Made by a program: the position numbers and the translations under genes. A DNA stretch of 64,000 nucleotides, taken from positions 62,001 to 126,000 of the forward strand of contig NZ_LMOI01000019.1 in NCBI RefSeq assembly GCF_001423525.1, given 5' to 3'. Positions 1-8,887 of the stretch are shown piece by piece (within the stretch, counting starts at the first letter, position 1; each line of letters begins with the position of its first letter). This DNA comes from Arthrobacter sp. Leaf137. GTDB taxonomy: Bacteria > Actinomycetota > Actinomycetes > Actinomycetales > Micrococcaceae. Under the pieces are notes generated by a model. It ran no database searches, was not told the DNA's origin, and saw nothing but the letters and a program-made list of their open reading frames with translations.

Positions 1-1439
1 TCGATGTCCAGGTACTCGGCCTGGTCCTTGGTCAGCTCGGTCAGTTCCACGCCAAGGGCATCCAGGTGCAGGCGGGCCACCTTCTCGTCCAGGACCTTGG
101 GCAAGACGTAGACCTGGTTCCCGTACTCGCGCTCGTCGGCGGGCTGGTCCTTCTTGGTCCACAGCTCAATCTGGGCGATGGTCTGGTTCGCGAAGGAGTT
201 GCTCATCACGAAGGAGGGGTGGCCGGTGGCGTTGCCCAGGTTCAGCAGGCGCCCCTCGGACAGGACGATGATGGAACGCTCGGAGCCGGTGCCCTGGTCA
301 AAGACCCATTCGTGTACCTGCGGCTTGATCTCGACTTTGTTGACGCCGGGGACCTTGGCCAGTCCGGCGATATCGATCTCGTTGTCGAAGTGGCCGATAT
401 TGCCAACAATCGCCTTGTTCTTCATGCCCACCATGTGCTCGGCCATGATGACATCCTTGTTGCCCGTGGTGGTGATGAAGATGTCGCCCTGGGCGAGCAC
501 GGATTCAAGCTTGGCCACCTGGTAGCCGTCCATGGCCGCCTGAAGTGCGCAGATGGGGTCGATTTCGGTAACGATCACGCGCGAGCCCTGGCCGCGGAGG
601 GCCTCTGCCGCGCCCTTTCCGACGTCGCCGTAGCCGCAAACGACGGCGACCTTGCCGCCCATGAGGACGTCCGTTGCCCGGTTGATGCCGTCCGGAAGCG
701 AGTGGCGGATGCCGTACTTGTTGTCGAACTTGCTCTTGGTGACGGAGTCGTTGACGTTGATGGCCGGGAAGAGCAGCTGGCCCTGTTCGGCGAGCTGGTA
801 CAGGCGGTGGACGCCGGTGGTGGTTTCCTCGCTGACGCCCTTGATGGTGGCGGCAGTCCGGGTCCACTTCTGCGGATCGGCGGCCAGCGAACGGCGCAGG
901 ACGTCGAGGAAGATGCCGTATTCCTCGGAGTCGGTGGGGTCTGCCGACGGAACGTTGCCGACTGCTTCGAACTCCACGCCCTTGTGCACCAGCATGGTGG
1001 CGTCGCCGCCGTCGTCGAGGATCATGTTGGGGCCCAGCTCAGGGTTGGTCTCGGCACCCGGCCAGGTGAGGATCTGTTCGGCGGTCCACCAGTATTCCTC
1101 AAGCGTTTCGCCCTTCCAGGCGAAGACGGGGACGCCCTGGGGGTCCTCCACCGTTCCCTTGCCCACGACGACGGCTGCGGCAGCCTCGTCCTGGGTGGAG
1201 AAAATGTTGCAGGACGCCCACCGGACGTCGGCGCCGAGCGCGGTGAGGGTCTCGATCAGCACAGCGGTCTGTACCGTCATGTGCAGGGAGCCCGCGATCC
1301 GGGCGCCCTTCAGCGGCTGGCTGGCGCCGAATTCCTCGCGGAGGGACATCAGGCCGGGCATCTCGTGCTCGGCCAGGCGGATCTGGTGCCTGCCGGCCTC
1401 TGCCAGGGAGATATCGGCAACTTTGTAATCGAAGGTCAT
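1..1439 (-). CDS. ahcY: Adenosylhomocysteinase, 3' end cut by window edge
   Basis: S-adenosyl-L-homocysteine hydrolase reversibly splits SAH into adenosine and homocysteine, keeping the methyl cycle running in the cytosol. About 479 codons are visible and only the last residues are missing. The NAD-binding region shows [10 protein letters not shown], followed by [17 protein letters not shown]. Near the C-terminus [15 protein letters not shown] and the [12 protein letters not shown] stretch match the family. The ATG at 1437-1439 is preceded by AAGGA five bases upstream. No start-proximal SAH riboswitch fold was recognised. The C-terminal residues lie outside the window, so completeness cannot be shown. 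Confidence 0.97.
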   Translation of the reverse strand, partial: MTFDYKVADISLAEAGRHQIRLAEHEMPGLMSLREEFGASQPLKGARIAGSLHMTVQTAVLIETLTALGADVRWASCNIFSTQDEAAAAVVVGKGTVEDPQGVPVFAWKGETLEEYWWTAEQILTWPGAETNPELGPNMILDDGGDATMLVHKGVEFEAVGNVPSADPTDSEEYGIFLDVLRRSLAADPQKWTRTAATIKGVSEETTTGVHRLYQLAEQGQLLFPAINVNDSVTKSKFDNKYGIRHSLPDGINRATDVLMGGKVAVVCGYGDVGKGAAEALRGQGSRVIVTEIDPICALQAAMDGYQVAKLESVLAQGDIFITTTGNKDVIMAEHMVGMKNKAIVGNIGHFDNEIDIAGLAKVPGVNKVEIKPQVHEWVFDQGTGSERSIIVLSEGRLLNLGNATGHPSFVMSNSFANQTIAQIELWTKKDQPADEREYGNQVYVLPKVLDEKVARLHLDALGVELTELTKDQAEYLDI

Positions 1440-1569
1440 GGATGGTCCTTTGCTGTGTCCGGGAAATCATGAACAGGCCGCATCAGCGTTTTCCGGAGGG
1501 CCTGGAAATGGCAGTTGTTTGGTGTTCCGCAGGGGGGCTCCGGGAGTCATGCACCGGGGCCGGGCGGGG

Positions 1570-1806
1570 TTAGCGGACGGCGCCTTCGGCGGGGTCCGAG
1601 TCGTGCTGGTCGGACCCGGCGGCTGTCGCGGCTGCCAGGAGTTCCGGGGGCAGGAGGAGGGGAATGCCGTCCTCGATGGCGTAGCGGGGCTTCACGCCGC
1701 CAGCCCCTGCGGCCGTGGCCACCAGTTCCTCGCCCTCCTGCACCAGGGGCGAGCCCGTGACGGGACAACGCAGGACAGACAACAGTTCGGAACTGATTTT
1801 TGGCAT
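1570..1806 (-). CDS. Trm112 family protein
   Basis: A 78-residue protein of the Trm112 (formerly UPF0434) family. It opens with SELLSVLRCPVTGSPL and continues with RYAIEDGIPLLLP, the standard core. Bacterial members are small zinc-ribbon-like proteins; the eukaryotic relative activates methyltransferases, but a bacterial partner is not established. Only one cysteine is visible in the CPVTG motif, so metal binding is doubtful here. It sits between DUF3499 and ahcY on the same strand. An upstream GGGAG supports the ATG start. Confidence 0.85.
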   Translation of the reverse strand: MPKISSELLSVLRCPVTGSPLVQEGEELVATAAGAGGVKPRYAIEDGIPLLLPPELLAAATAAGSDQHDSDPAEGAVR

Positions 1807-1886
1807 ATGGTTCAGGCTCCCTGGCGGGCGCGCTCGCGCCGGTAGCGGAAATGGTGTGCAGGTTCCAGCGTACCGCCAGAAAGGGC

Positions 1887-2276
1887 TTAGGACGGCTCGC
1901 GCAAAATGCGCAGGTGTCCCCTTCGGGTCCCTTCGGCCCCGGCAGGCGCCTCCAAGGCGGAATGCTGGCTGCGCTGCGCGGGTTGCTGCGGCGCCTGGGC
2001 GGGCACTGCTGCCGCGTCCCGCACCGCGTTGGCAAGCGCGAGGAGATCGTCCGGGCCGGGCTGCTGCGGAGTTGAGGGCATGGCCAGCCGCAACACCTCC
2101 CAGCCACGGGGAACGGTCAGCGAGTCGGCGTGTTGCTCACAGAGGTCATAGCAATGCGGTTCTGCGTATGTGGCAAGCGGACCCAGGACAGCGGTGGAGT
2201 CCGCGTACACATAGGTCAGGGTTGCCACCGCCGACTGGCGGCAGGCAGATCTTGAACACTGACGGATAGCTCCCAC
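1887..2276 (-). CDS. DUF3499 family protein
   Basis: A 129-residue actinobacterial protein of unknown function matching the DUF3499 family. The core reads RQCSRSACRQSAVATLTYVYADS, then PHCYDLCEQHADSLTVPRGWEV; the four cysteines (CSRSAC and CYDLC) suggest a small metal-binding fold. A longer reading frame extends upstream to 2405, but homology begins at GAIRQCS. I therefore use the GTG at 2274-2276, which also has a TAGTCT element 8 bases upstream. After residue 90 the tail is low-complexity, rich in Ala, Gln and Pro. It is divergent from the zincin-like gene at 2396, as DUF3499 and its neighbour are in mycobacteria. Confidence 0.83.
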   Translation of the reverse strand: MGAIRQCSRSACRQSAVATLTYVYADSTAVLGPLATYAEPHCYDLCEQHADSLTVPRGWEVLRLAMPSTPQQPGPDDLLALANAVRDAAAVPAQAPQQPAQRSQHSALEAPAGAEGTRRGHLRILREPS

Positions 2277-2290
2277 GACATCCCAGACTA
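2277..2290 (-). promoter_or_regulatory. -10 element TAGTCT upstream of DUF3499
   Basis: TAGTCT reads on the minus strand at 2290-2285 and ends 8 bases before the GTG. No clear ribosome-binding site is present, so a leaderless or almost leaderless transcript is likely. Confidence 0.45.
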
Positions 2291-2383
2291 CTCTGCACCC
2301 ACGCCAAAACGCCGCATTGAGGCCCCTGCCCGGACGCGCCTTCGCTGCGGGGCGAATCTGTCGCGGAATCCCCGGTCCGGGTT

Positions 2384-2395
2384 TAAAGTCAATGT
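2384..2395 (+). promoter_or_regulatory. -10 element TAAAGT, leaderless arrangement
   Basis: TAAAGT at 2384-2389 is followed by six bases and then the ATG at 2396. This is the spacing expected if transcription starts at the first base of the start codon. It is back to back with the DUF3499 promoter. Confidence 0.55.
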
Positions 2396-2908
2396 ATGCA
2401 GTCATCGAACCAGAATTCAGGCCTGACGGTCCGGTTGGCTGACCCGGATGTCGAGTCCACCACCGGGGCGTCCGCCGCCGGCCGGAGCTTCATGCGGCGC
2501 CGTCGGAACCGTCACGGCCGGGGCCTGCGCGGGGAAGTCATGCTGCCCACCCACCCCGGCTACCGGACGCGCGGCGACCGCTTCGATGACATGGTGCTGG
2601 ACTCGGCCCAGCGGCTGCACGATATATGGGGCAAGACCCTGGACGGCGTCAGGTTCGGCGTTGATGAAATCCCACCCGAGCTGGAACTGCTGGCTGCCAC
2701 CGGCGCACCCGCACCCATGGGCGCCTACACGCCGGCAGCCGGGGATGACGGGCCGCTGATCACCGTCTACCGGCGCGTAGTGGAACAGGCCTGCCCGGGC
2801 GTGGAGGAACTCCAGGACATGGTTCACGACGTCGTTGTTGAGCACACTGCCGAGATGCTGGGCGTGGCGCCCGAAACCCTGGACCCGGTGTACCGGCGCC
2901 GCTACTGA
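2396..2908 (+). CDS. Zincin-like metallopeptidase family protein, degenerate active site
   Basis: A 170-residue protein of the family usually labelled 'metallopeptidase family protein' (Zincin_1 / DUF1025). It pairs with DUF3499 as Rv3258c/Rv3259 do in M. tuberculosis. After a disordered N-terminus come RRRRNRHGRGLRGEVMLP and FDDMVLDSAQRLHDIWGKTLDGVRFGVDEIPP, typical of the actinobacterial members. At the C-terminus, where catalytic relatives have HExxH within an HExxHxFG context, this protein has EHTAE (residues about 151-155) followed by MLGV. It therefore lacks the zinc ligands and is probably not a protease. The start is supported by the -10 element six bases upstream. Confidence 0.8.
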   Translation: MQSSNQNSGLTVRLADPDVESTTGASAAGRSFMRRRRNRHGRGLRGEVMLPTHPGYRTRGDRFDDMVLDSAQRLHDIWGKTLDGVRFGVDEIPPELELLAATGAPAPMGAYTPAAGDDGPLITVYRRVVEQACPGVEELQDMVHDVVVEHTAEMLGVAPETLDPVYRRRY

Positions 2909-2921
2909 ACGCGCAGGCGGG

Positions 2922-4598
2922 TCAGTAGCCCAGGGCTACAGGGACCGTTTCCTGCCCGGCGGCTGCAGGCTGGAACGGCAGCGACGAGACGTCGCTCCGG
3001 CCATCCTGTCCCACCAGGACCGCACCGTAGGCGGCATCGCCGGATGCTGACACCACGTAGCCCACAACCCCGGCACCGTCTGCCTCATTGGGGACGGTGA
3101 TGGAGGCCGTCGTTCCGCCGGCGATATCGGCGGTGGCCGGTGCCTTCACCGTGCCGTCGGCGGTGATCGGGGCGTAGGTGATGGTGGCCCTGGCATCGAG
3201 GGCGCCAAATACCAGTTGACGGGTGCCGCCCTTGGGCACGGCCACCACATGCTGGCTGCCCAGTCGGATTCCGGATGCCGCCCAGGCGATGTCCGAGGGT
3301 TGGTTCGCCTGCAGCCCGCGGGTGATGCGCGTTGCCGCCACAAAGGAAACGTCGGACGACGCCGCTACCGTGTAGTTTCCGGCCGGCACCCCTGCCAGGG
3401 ATACTTCGGTGATGGAATTGGCTTTGGCTGTGATCACGCCGCCGGATGGGAGTGCCTTTTGGCCGTCCCGTCCATAGAGCTTGACCTCGACCACGGCGTC
3501 GGACGGCCCCGGGACGGTGATCTCCAGCGCGGGCGCGGCGTCTGCGTATCCTGGCTTCGAGGTCAGCGCAGCGATGCCGGCAGCATCCTGGATGTCAACG
3601 CCGGTCATCACCTGGCGGACAGCGGGCGCAGTGCCCGGCGTAATGAAGTCCACTCCCCCGGGTATCAGGCCGCGCAGGACACTCTGCTGGATGGCCGCCG
3701 CAATGGGACCGCCAGTGCTGCGGACACGGACACTCAGCTGTTCCTCGCCCGGCGCCAGCCCGGCCAGCACCACTGAACGCGTGGTTCCCGGCGCCACCAG
3801 CAGGCCGCGGCTTCCCGGCGCCTGGATCTGCCCCTTCCCGCCGAACAGCTCGAGGCTGACGGTGGCCGGGCTGCCGGATGCATTGCTCAGGACCAACACC
3901 GATGTCCGGCCCACGGTGGTACTGGCTCCGGCAAGCCATTGGTCGTTGGAGGGCTGCAGGCAGTTGGCCGCGGCCGAACCCTGCAGGTCACCGTCGGTTG
4001 CCCTGAAGATCATGGCCCCCGCTGCGGAGGCCTTCTGGTTTGCCACGGCGTCGGCGCTGAGGACTGTGACCGAGTCCACCCCACGGCCTGACACCGTACC
4101 GGCCAGCAGTTCCTGCCGCGGACCTTCGGATGCCGGTGCGCCCGGAGCCTTGGCGATCTCGACGGCGGTAGCCCCGTCCAGCCGCGACAGCCGGCTTCCG
4201 GGTACTACACCCGCAGTCCCCAATACCGCGCCGGTCACGCTGGTGGCGGCGGTGTCCGACTCCGGGCTGAACTGCGGATCGGTACCTGCTTCGGCGCCCT
4301 CCAGCAGGCGCGCCGGGCCCGGGCACACACCCACGCTGGTTCCGGCGGGAACAGAGGCAGCAGCAGGCTGGACGCTTCGGCTGGAGGCGGCGTTGGGCAG
4401 CAGCGAGCCTGCGGCAACGACACCTCCGGCGCAGGCCAGGACAAGGACGGCCGTGGCGGCCCCGGCAAGGGCCGTCGTCCGCCGCTTCCCGCCGGCAGGG
4501 ACGTCAGCCGCGCCGGAGTCCTTCCGGCCTTGAAGTCCGTTCCGGTCCTGCCCGGATGCGGCATCGGCTGCGGCGGGACGGGTGGGGTGCTCATGCAT
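2922..4598 (-). CDS. DUF5719 family membrane-anchored protein
   Basis: A 558-residue protein with a polar N-terminus, one hydrophobic segment at about residues 41-66 (LAGAATAVLVLACAGGVVAA) and a long extracytoplasmic part. That part is rich in Ala, Gly, Val, Ser and Thr and looks like repeated beta-sandwich material. It matches DUF5719, for which no biochemical function is known. Its start overlaps the end of the GT2 membrane protein by 8 bases, so the two are translationally coupled and probably act together at the envelope. Compositional Ala/Val/Thr richness is normal for such secreted actinobacterial proteins. Function is inference from context only. Confidence 0.75.
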   Translation of the reverse strand: MHEHPTRPAAADAASGQDRNGLQGRKDSGAADVPAGGKRRTTALAGAATAVLVLACAGGVVAAGSLLPNAASSRSVQPAAASVPAGTSVGVCPGPARLLEGAEAGTDPQFSPESDTAATSVTGAVLGTAGVVPGSRLSRLDGATAVEIAKAPGAPASEGPRQELLAGTVSGRGVDSVTVLSADAVANQKASAAGAMIFRATDGDLQGSAAANCLQPSNDQWLAGASTTVGRTSVLVLSNASGSPATVSLELFGGKGQIQAPGSRGLLVAPGTTRSVVLAGLAPGEEQLSVRVRSTGGPIAAAIQQSVLRGLIPGGVDFITPGTAPAVRQVMTGVDIQDAAGIAALTSKPGYADAAPALEITVPGPSDAVVEVKLYGRDGQKALPSGGVITAKANSITEVSLAGVPAGNYTVAASSDVSFVAATRITRGLQANQPSDIAWAASGIRLGSQHVVAVPKGGTRQLVFGALDARATITYAPITADGTVKAPATADIAGGTTASITVPNEADGAGVVGYVVSASGDAAYGAVLVGQDGRSDVSSLPFQPAAAGQETVPVALGY

Positions 4599-7500
4599 TC
4601 TGCTTTTCCTTACGCAGGGCGCCTTCGTCGCGTGACAGACCGGTCCTGGGCCTGTTGACCGGCATGGGGATGGCGAGCATGACCGTCAGGCCGATGATGG
4701 TGAACTGGGCTGCTCCTACCCACCAGGACCAGGGGTTCTCGTAGCGTACTGTCAGTTGCCCGCCGGACGCCGGCAGCGTGAACGCCTGCGCCCATCCTGA
4801 CGTGGTGGATGTGAGCTTCCGGCCATCGAGCCAGGCGGTCCAGCCAGGATCGGCGCGTTCGGCCAGGACAACCAGGCGGCCTTCCGGGCCGCCGGCAACG
4901 GATGCGTCGACGTCGTTCAGGCCCGATGGCACCATAGCCAGCGTGGTGCCGTTGCTGTCCGTAATCCTGACGCGGTGGGCGACTTCCGCTGCCTGTGTGG
5001 CGGACTGGTTCCGGGACGTAATGCGCCAGAGCCAGCCGACGTCGGTCTGTCCCACAGCCACAAGCCCCGGGACGGCGTCCATCCGGCTTGCGGTCAGTTG
5101 AGCCGCGGTATCTGCCGAGCGCAGGACCACGAATCCGGCGCCGAGCTTCTCAAGGTCTTCGCGCGGGTCAACGCCCTGCCCGGCAACCAGAGTGGCCACT
5201 ACCCTGCGGACGGACGCTGTGACGTCGTCGTCGCCGCGCACGGTCTCGGCTCCCGCAGCACCAGTGATGCTCCTGGCCGAGGCAATAGCGGACAGGCTGT
5301 CCAGGGTGGTTCCCGCACCACTCATCAGGGAAGCGTCGTAGGTGCCGTCCTCGCGGGTACCGATCAGCAGTGTCCGTGTCTGCTCAGCACCGGTTCCGCG
5401 GTCGATTGCGGTGGCTGGAAGGGTGCGGGTGCCGGCAGCCTCTATGAGCCTGGCGGTACCGAGCCCGGGTGTCCCGGACTCTTCGGGAACGGCGGGCGCC
5501 GCAGTCGCTGGGGCGGTCCGCAGCAGGTTATGGGCAGACCATGCGGCCATGCTGGCCAGCGGGCCAACAAGAAGGACCGCCATGCCCACTGCTACCGCCG
5601 CATTGGCCACCGTGGCACGGCGCGGTTCTTTGGCGGCTGCCCGGCCGGCTGCGTTCAGGAGCCGTTCCGCTCCGAGCAGTCCGGCACCCAGGAGGGCAAA
5701 CGCAGCGGCGGAAACGGCCGGTCCGGTGAACGGGGTAACGAGACTGTCCGCAGTGGCACCGGTGGCCACCTGGGTGGCCAGCCATCCGCAGGCCAGCGCT
5801 ACAGTGGCCGCTGCCCACAGCGTCCGCACCGTCCCGGACCCGCGTCCCGGGGCGAAAAGGGCCGAGACGGCAAGGATCAGTACCGGTGCTGCCAGGAGGA
5901 CCGCCAGCACCAGGGCCCACGGCAGCGCGCCGTCTTCGAAGAGCGGCAGCCCCACCAGCCCCTTTGCGGGGTCGAAAGCCAGCGGCTGGCCAAGGAGCTG
6001 CTGCCAGAGCGGGGCAGCCTCGAAGGGCAGGGGCATGCCGGGGTCGGCAAGCAGGGCACGCGGCCTGTCGAGCACCGAAATGCCGAACGGAATGAACAAC
6101 GCAGCGCTCGGCAGGAGGGCCCACCACACGGTCCGGCCGCGCCGGCCCATCCGAAGGCCACAGATAATGATGACCAGGGCTGCCGGGACCAGGAGGGAGG
6201 GTGCGGCAGCAACTGCGACGGCCAGGGCGAGGCCCGCCGCGGCCGCGGCAGTCCAGGAAGGCGTTCCGTTGATTCCTGGCCGGACGGCCGGTTTCTCGGC
6301 TGCGCGCGGGCCTGATTGCTGTAACGCGTGCCGGCCGTGGCCCACAGCGGAACCCGTAGCCCGCAGCAGGGCCAGGACAACCAATGGAACCATCAGGTGC
6401 GCCACCAGGGCTCCGGCCCGCCCTTGGTTCAGGGCAACCTGCAGCGCTGGCGCAGCCGACCAGAACAGTGCGGCGGCCAGGCGAAGTCTCCGCCGGGTGG
6501 TCAGCCCGCCTGCGGCGAACCACGCCGTCAGTCCGGACAGTGGCGTGCCAAGGATGATAAGCCAGGCCATGGCCGCGTTCGCGTTGCCGCCGCCCAGTAC
6601 CCCCAGGACCCACAGCACGTAATCGAAGGGGTCTCCGTGGCCGGGAAGTCCCGCCCCAAGATTGATCCACCAGCCGGAGGCGTTCTGCCAGATGTCCCCC
6701 AGGCCAGTGGAGATGGGGATGAGGCCACCGCCGGCCACAGCCTCCGCACGGAGAAGGCCCGCCAGGCCCAACAGCGAGGCAAGGGAAGCGATGATGAAGG
6801 CGGCCAGGGCGCCGTTGCCCACCCAGCCGCGTTTCCGGGTCGCCAGCGCGGCGAAATCGTCTGCGGAGTCACCGGTGGGCTGGTGCGCCAGGGGGTCCTG
6901 TTCAAGCTCGTCCGCGGGGTTGTCATCCGCGCCAATGGCTTCCATGAGGGAACGCCGGTGGCTCCAGACTTCCCGTCGCGGGGTCTGGAGCTTGCGGATC
7001 ACGGACCGGCGGATGCGCCGGGTCTGCCGGGCCGACTTCCTGGCGCGGGCAAGGGCACGTGGCCGTGCCAGGGCGGCGAACGTGGCAGCGAGTTGCGTGA
7101 TTCCATGGGCCGGGTCCTTCACCACGACGCTCAGGACCAGCCTGAAGAGGCTTCCGAGCAGGGCACCTACGGCATGCACCGGAACCATCCACAGCGGCGA
7201 GTGTTTCAGCCGCAGGTGCACCTGGGCCTTCCTGGCTGCTGCCGGGTTTCCCAGGCCATGCGGCCTGTGCGCCACATGGAACATTCGGGCCGCCGGCACT
7301 ACGACAACACGGTGCCCTGCCAGCCGGTTGCGCCAGCAAAAGTCGACGTCGTCTCCGGTGCCCGGAAGCCCGGGGTCGAATCCGCCCAGCTGATCCCACA
7401 CGTCCCGCCGCACAAGCATTCCCGCCGAGTTGACGGCGAAAGTGTCGCTGCGGCCGTCGTACTGTCCCTGGTCGAGCTCGTCGGCGTCGATGAGCGTCAG

Positions 7501-7929
7501 CCGTTCCGCCCACCTGCTGGTGGACAGCCCGACGTCGATGAGCTTCCGTTCCTCGTGCCAGTCCAATTGCTTGCAGCCGGCAACGGTAACCGAGGGCGCA
7601 CGTTCCACGGCACCGAGCAGTTCGGCCAGGGCCTCCGGGGCCGGGGCGGCGTCGTCGTGGAGCAGCCAGATCCACTCCGGCTTGCCGTCAGGCCTGGCTG
7701 CCCCGCCCGGGGCCAGTTCCGAAAGGGCTGCGGACACAGCGGCGCCCATGCCGCCCTTCCCGTGATCATGGGAGACGACATGGGCTCGGCCCAATGTGTT
7801 TTCGAGAAGGGTCCGGGAGTCGTCGCCGGACCCTGTATCGACGCCTAGTGCGTAGTCGACCGGCCGGGTCTGGTCCGCTAAGCCTGCAAGCGTTCTGGGG
7901 AGATAGGCACTGCCGTTGTGGGCAACCAC
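4591..7929 (-). CDS. Large GT2 glycosyltransferase with polytopic membrane C-terminal region
   Basis: At least 1112 residues. Residues 1-260 form a family 2 glycosyltransferase: VAHNGSAYLPRTLAGLADQT, a WLLHDDAAP acidic motif, and GTGDDVDFCWRNRLAGHRV. A basic linker follows (about 290-330). Then come roughly 12 membrane segments from residue 375. The C-terminal domain reads ERADPGWTAWLDGRKLT, resembling the YfhO C-terminus, and ends with another membrane segment. It likely transfers sugar from a lipid-linked donor to an envelope polymer, but the substrate is unknown. GTG 7929 is the first standard start. It would cut into the first beta strand, because VTAVV-like sequence continues in frame upstream to about 7962 without ATG, GTG or TTG. 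whiB lies immediately upstream. Confidence 0.85.
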   Translation of the reverse strand: MVAHNGSAYLPRTLAGLADQTRPVDYALGVDTGSGDDSRTLLENTLGRAHVVSHDHGKGGMGAAVSAALSELAPGGAARPDGKPEWIWLLHDDAAPAPEALAELLGAVERAPSVTVAGCKQLDWHEERKLIDVGLSTSRWAERLTLIDADELDQGQYDGRSDTFAVNSAGMLVRRDVWDQLGGFDPGLPGTGDDVDFCWRNRLAGHRVVVVPAARMFHVAHRPHGLGNPAAARKAQVHLRLKHSPLWMVPVHAVGALLGSLFRLVLSVVVKDPAHGITQLAATFAALARPRALARARKSARQTRRIRRSVIRKLQTPRREVWSHRRSLMEAIGADDNPADELEQDPLAHQPTGDSADDFAALATRKRGWVGNGALAAFIIASLASLLGLAGLLRAEAVAGGGLIPISTGLGDIWQNASGWWINLGAGLPGHGDPFDYVLWVLGVLGGGNANAAMAWLIILGTPLSGLTAWFAAGGLTTRRRLRLAAALFWSAAPALQVALNQGRAGALVAHLMVPLVVLALLRATGSAVGHGRHALQQSGPRAAEKPAVRPGINGTPSWTAAAAAGLALAVAVAAAPSLLVPAALVIIICGLRMGRRGRTVWWALLPSAALFIPFGISVLDRPRALLADPGMPLPFEAAPLWQQLLGQPLAFDPAKGLVGLPLFEDGALPWALVLAVLLAAPVLILAVSALFAPGRGSGTVRTLWAAATVALACGWLATQVATGATADSLVTPFTGPAVSAAAFALLGAGLLGAERLLNAAGRAAAKEPRRATVANAAVAVGMAVLLVGPLASMAAWSAHNLLRTAPATAAPAVPEESGTPGLGTARLIEAAGTRTLPATAIDRGTGAEQTRTLLIGTREDGTYDASLMSGAGTTLDSLSAIASARSITGAAGAETVRGDDDVTASVRRVVATLVAGQGVDPREDLEKLGAGFVVLRSADTAAQLTASRMDAVPGLVAVGQTDVGWLWRITSRNQSATQAAEVAHRVRITDSNGTTLAMVPSGLNDVDASVAGGPEGRLVVLAERADPGWTAWLDGRKLTSTTSGWAQAFTLPASGGQLTVRYENPWSWWVGAAQFTIIGLTVMLAIPMPVNRPRTGLSRDEGALRKEKQNA

Positions 7930-7958
7930 AACGGCAGTGACATGGACATCCTGGTGAA

Positions 7959-8492
7959 TCAGACCGCTCGCTTCCTCAGTCGTCGGCGCTCACGCTCGGA
8001 AAGGCCTCCCCAGATGCCGAACCGTTCGTCATTGGCCAACGCGTACTCCAGGCACTGTGAGCGGACATTGCACGCACCGCAGACCTTCTTGGCATCACGG
8101 GTGGAACCGCCCTTTTCCGGAAAGAAAGCTTCAGGATCGGTTTGGGCGCACAGGGCGTCGGTCTGCCAGCCCAGTTCCCCTTCGTCGTCGAAGTCCTGCT
8201 GGAGCGGCAGGCCGATCCACACCGGCTGCACCGTTCCCGGAGCAGCCAGTTCCATAGGCGGGTCAAGTTCGTCTTCGGGTTCCGCGCCGCCATCGAGAAG
8301 GGCTTCGTGGGCTGCCAGGAATGCGGTGGCCTGGTCTTCAAGAGCAGCGCCGGTGTTGCTGTTGTAGCGGTCCGCGGCGGCGGGATCGGCGGGATCCACG
8401 TACCAATCGCTGGGCACCCCCCGGGCACGGTACCTTGCCGTAGCCTGTCCGGCCACGACGGCATCTTCCTGGATACGCTCTGCTTGCCCCAC
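7959..8492 (-). CDS. whiB2: WhiB family transcriptional regulator (WhiB2/WhmD-like)
   Basis: A 177-residue iron-sulfur regulator. The C-terminal half has the four cluster cysteines (ALCAQ, then VCGACN, then QCLEYA), followed by the WhiB signature GIWGGLSERERRRLRKR. The N-terminal 95 residues are acidic and family-variable. I choose GTG 8490-8492 because AGGAGG lies six bases upstream; an in-frame GTG at 8537 lacks such a site. Its position next to a DUF3499/zincin/GT2 block matches the whiB2 locus of mycobacteria, where the gene is needed for septation. The subtype is inferred from context. The stop codon is immediately followed by the GT2 frame, suggesting co-transcription. Confidence 0.92.
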   Translation of the reverse strand: MGQAERIQEDAVVAGQATARYRARGVPSDWYVDPADPAAADRYNSNTGAALEDQATAFLAAHEALLDGGAEPEDELDPPMELAAPGTVQPVWIGLPLQQDFDDEGELGWQTDALCAQTDPEAFFPEKGGSTRDAKKVCGACNVRSQCLEYALANDERFGIWGGLSERERRRLRKRAV

Positions 8493-8887
8493 GGCGACCC
8501 TCCTGGTGTTGCAGCCACTGCCTGGATACGTGGACACTCGGTTGTGTGCCGGTATTTACGCAGTTGCCTTTAGATATCTAATTACACGTGTGTAACTAAG
8601 GCGAGTCAAGCCGCAGCCGGGATAATAATCAGTGACCTCGGCGAACCATGTGCACGCCACGCCCGGGAATTTTTACCCACTGGAGCCGCTTCCCCCTCTC
8701 CCGCCGGCCAAAAGGACGGAAAACGGGCTGGAATCGCTGTCGCCGCGCGAAAGTAACGTCCTTCGCGGTAAATAGCAAGCCCGCTTACTACTACATGTGA
8801 TAAAGATCTCATGCGGCGCCGATCGCCTCTGCTGCCGGCACGCCCGGGCCGGATGACCGGCACGGCGGCCAGTGGCAGGATGGAGGC
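8493..8887. promoter_or_regulatory. Divergent whiB / TIGR03089 intergenic region
   Basis: About 395 bases without a gene. The part nearest whiB (8545-8600) is AT-rich and carries two dyads listed separately. Towards the plus-strand gene, a TGTGATAAAG stretch near 8797-8806 resembles an extended -10 element. The rest holds nothing I can identify. Confidence 0.4.
8570..8595. promoter_or_regulatory. Two adjacent palindromes in the whiB promoter region
   Basis: TTAGATATCTAA (8570-8581) is a perfect 12-base palindrome. It is followed directly by TTACAC-GT-GTGTAA (8582-8595), a 6-2-6 inverted repeat. They lie about 80-105 bases upstream of the whiB GTG in an AT-rich island, so they look like operator or promoter elements. 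Confidence 0.5.

Noticed and set aside
66..1472. A 468-codon open frame on the plus strand
   Set aside because: It lies antisense to ahcY, whose translation matches a well-known enzyme; high GC keeps the opposite frame open by chance.
1440..1569. Possible SAH riboswitch upstream of ahcY
   Set aside because: The short leader has a normal ribosome site and I could not recognise the conserved SAH-aptamer core.
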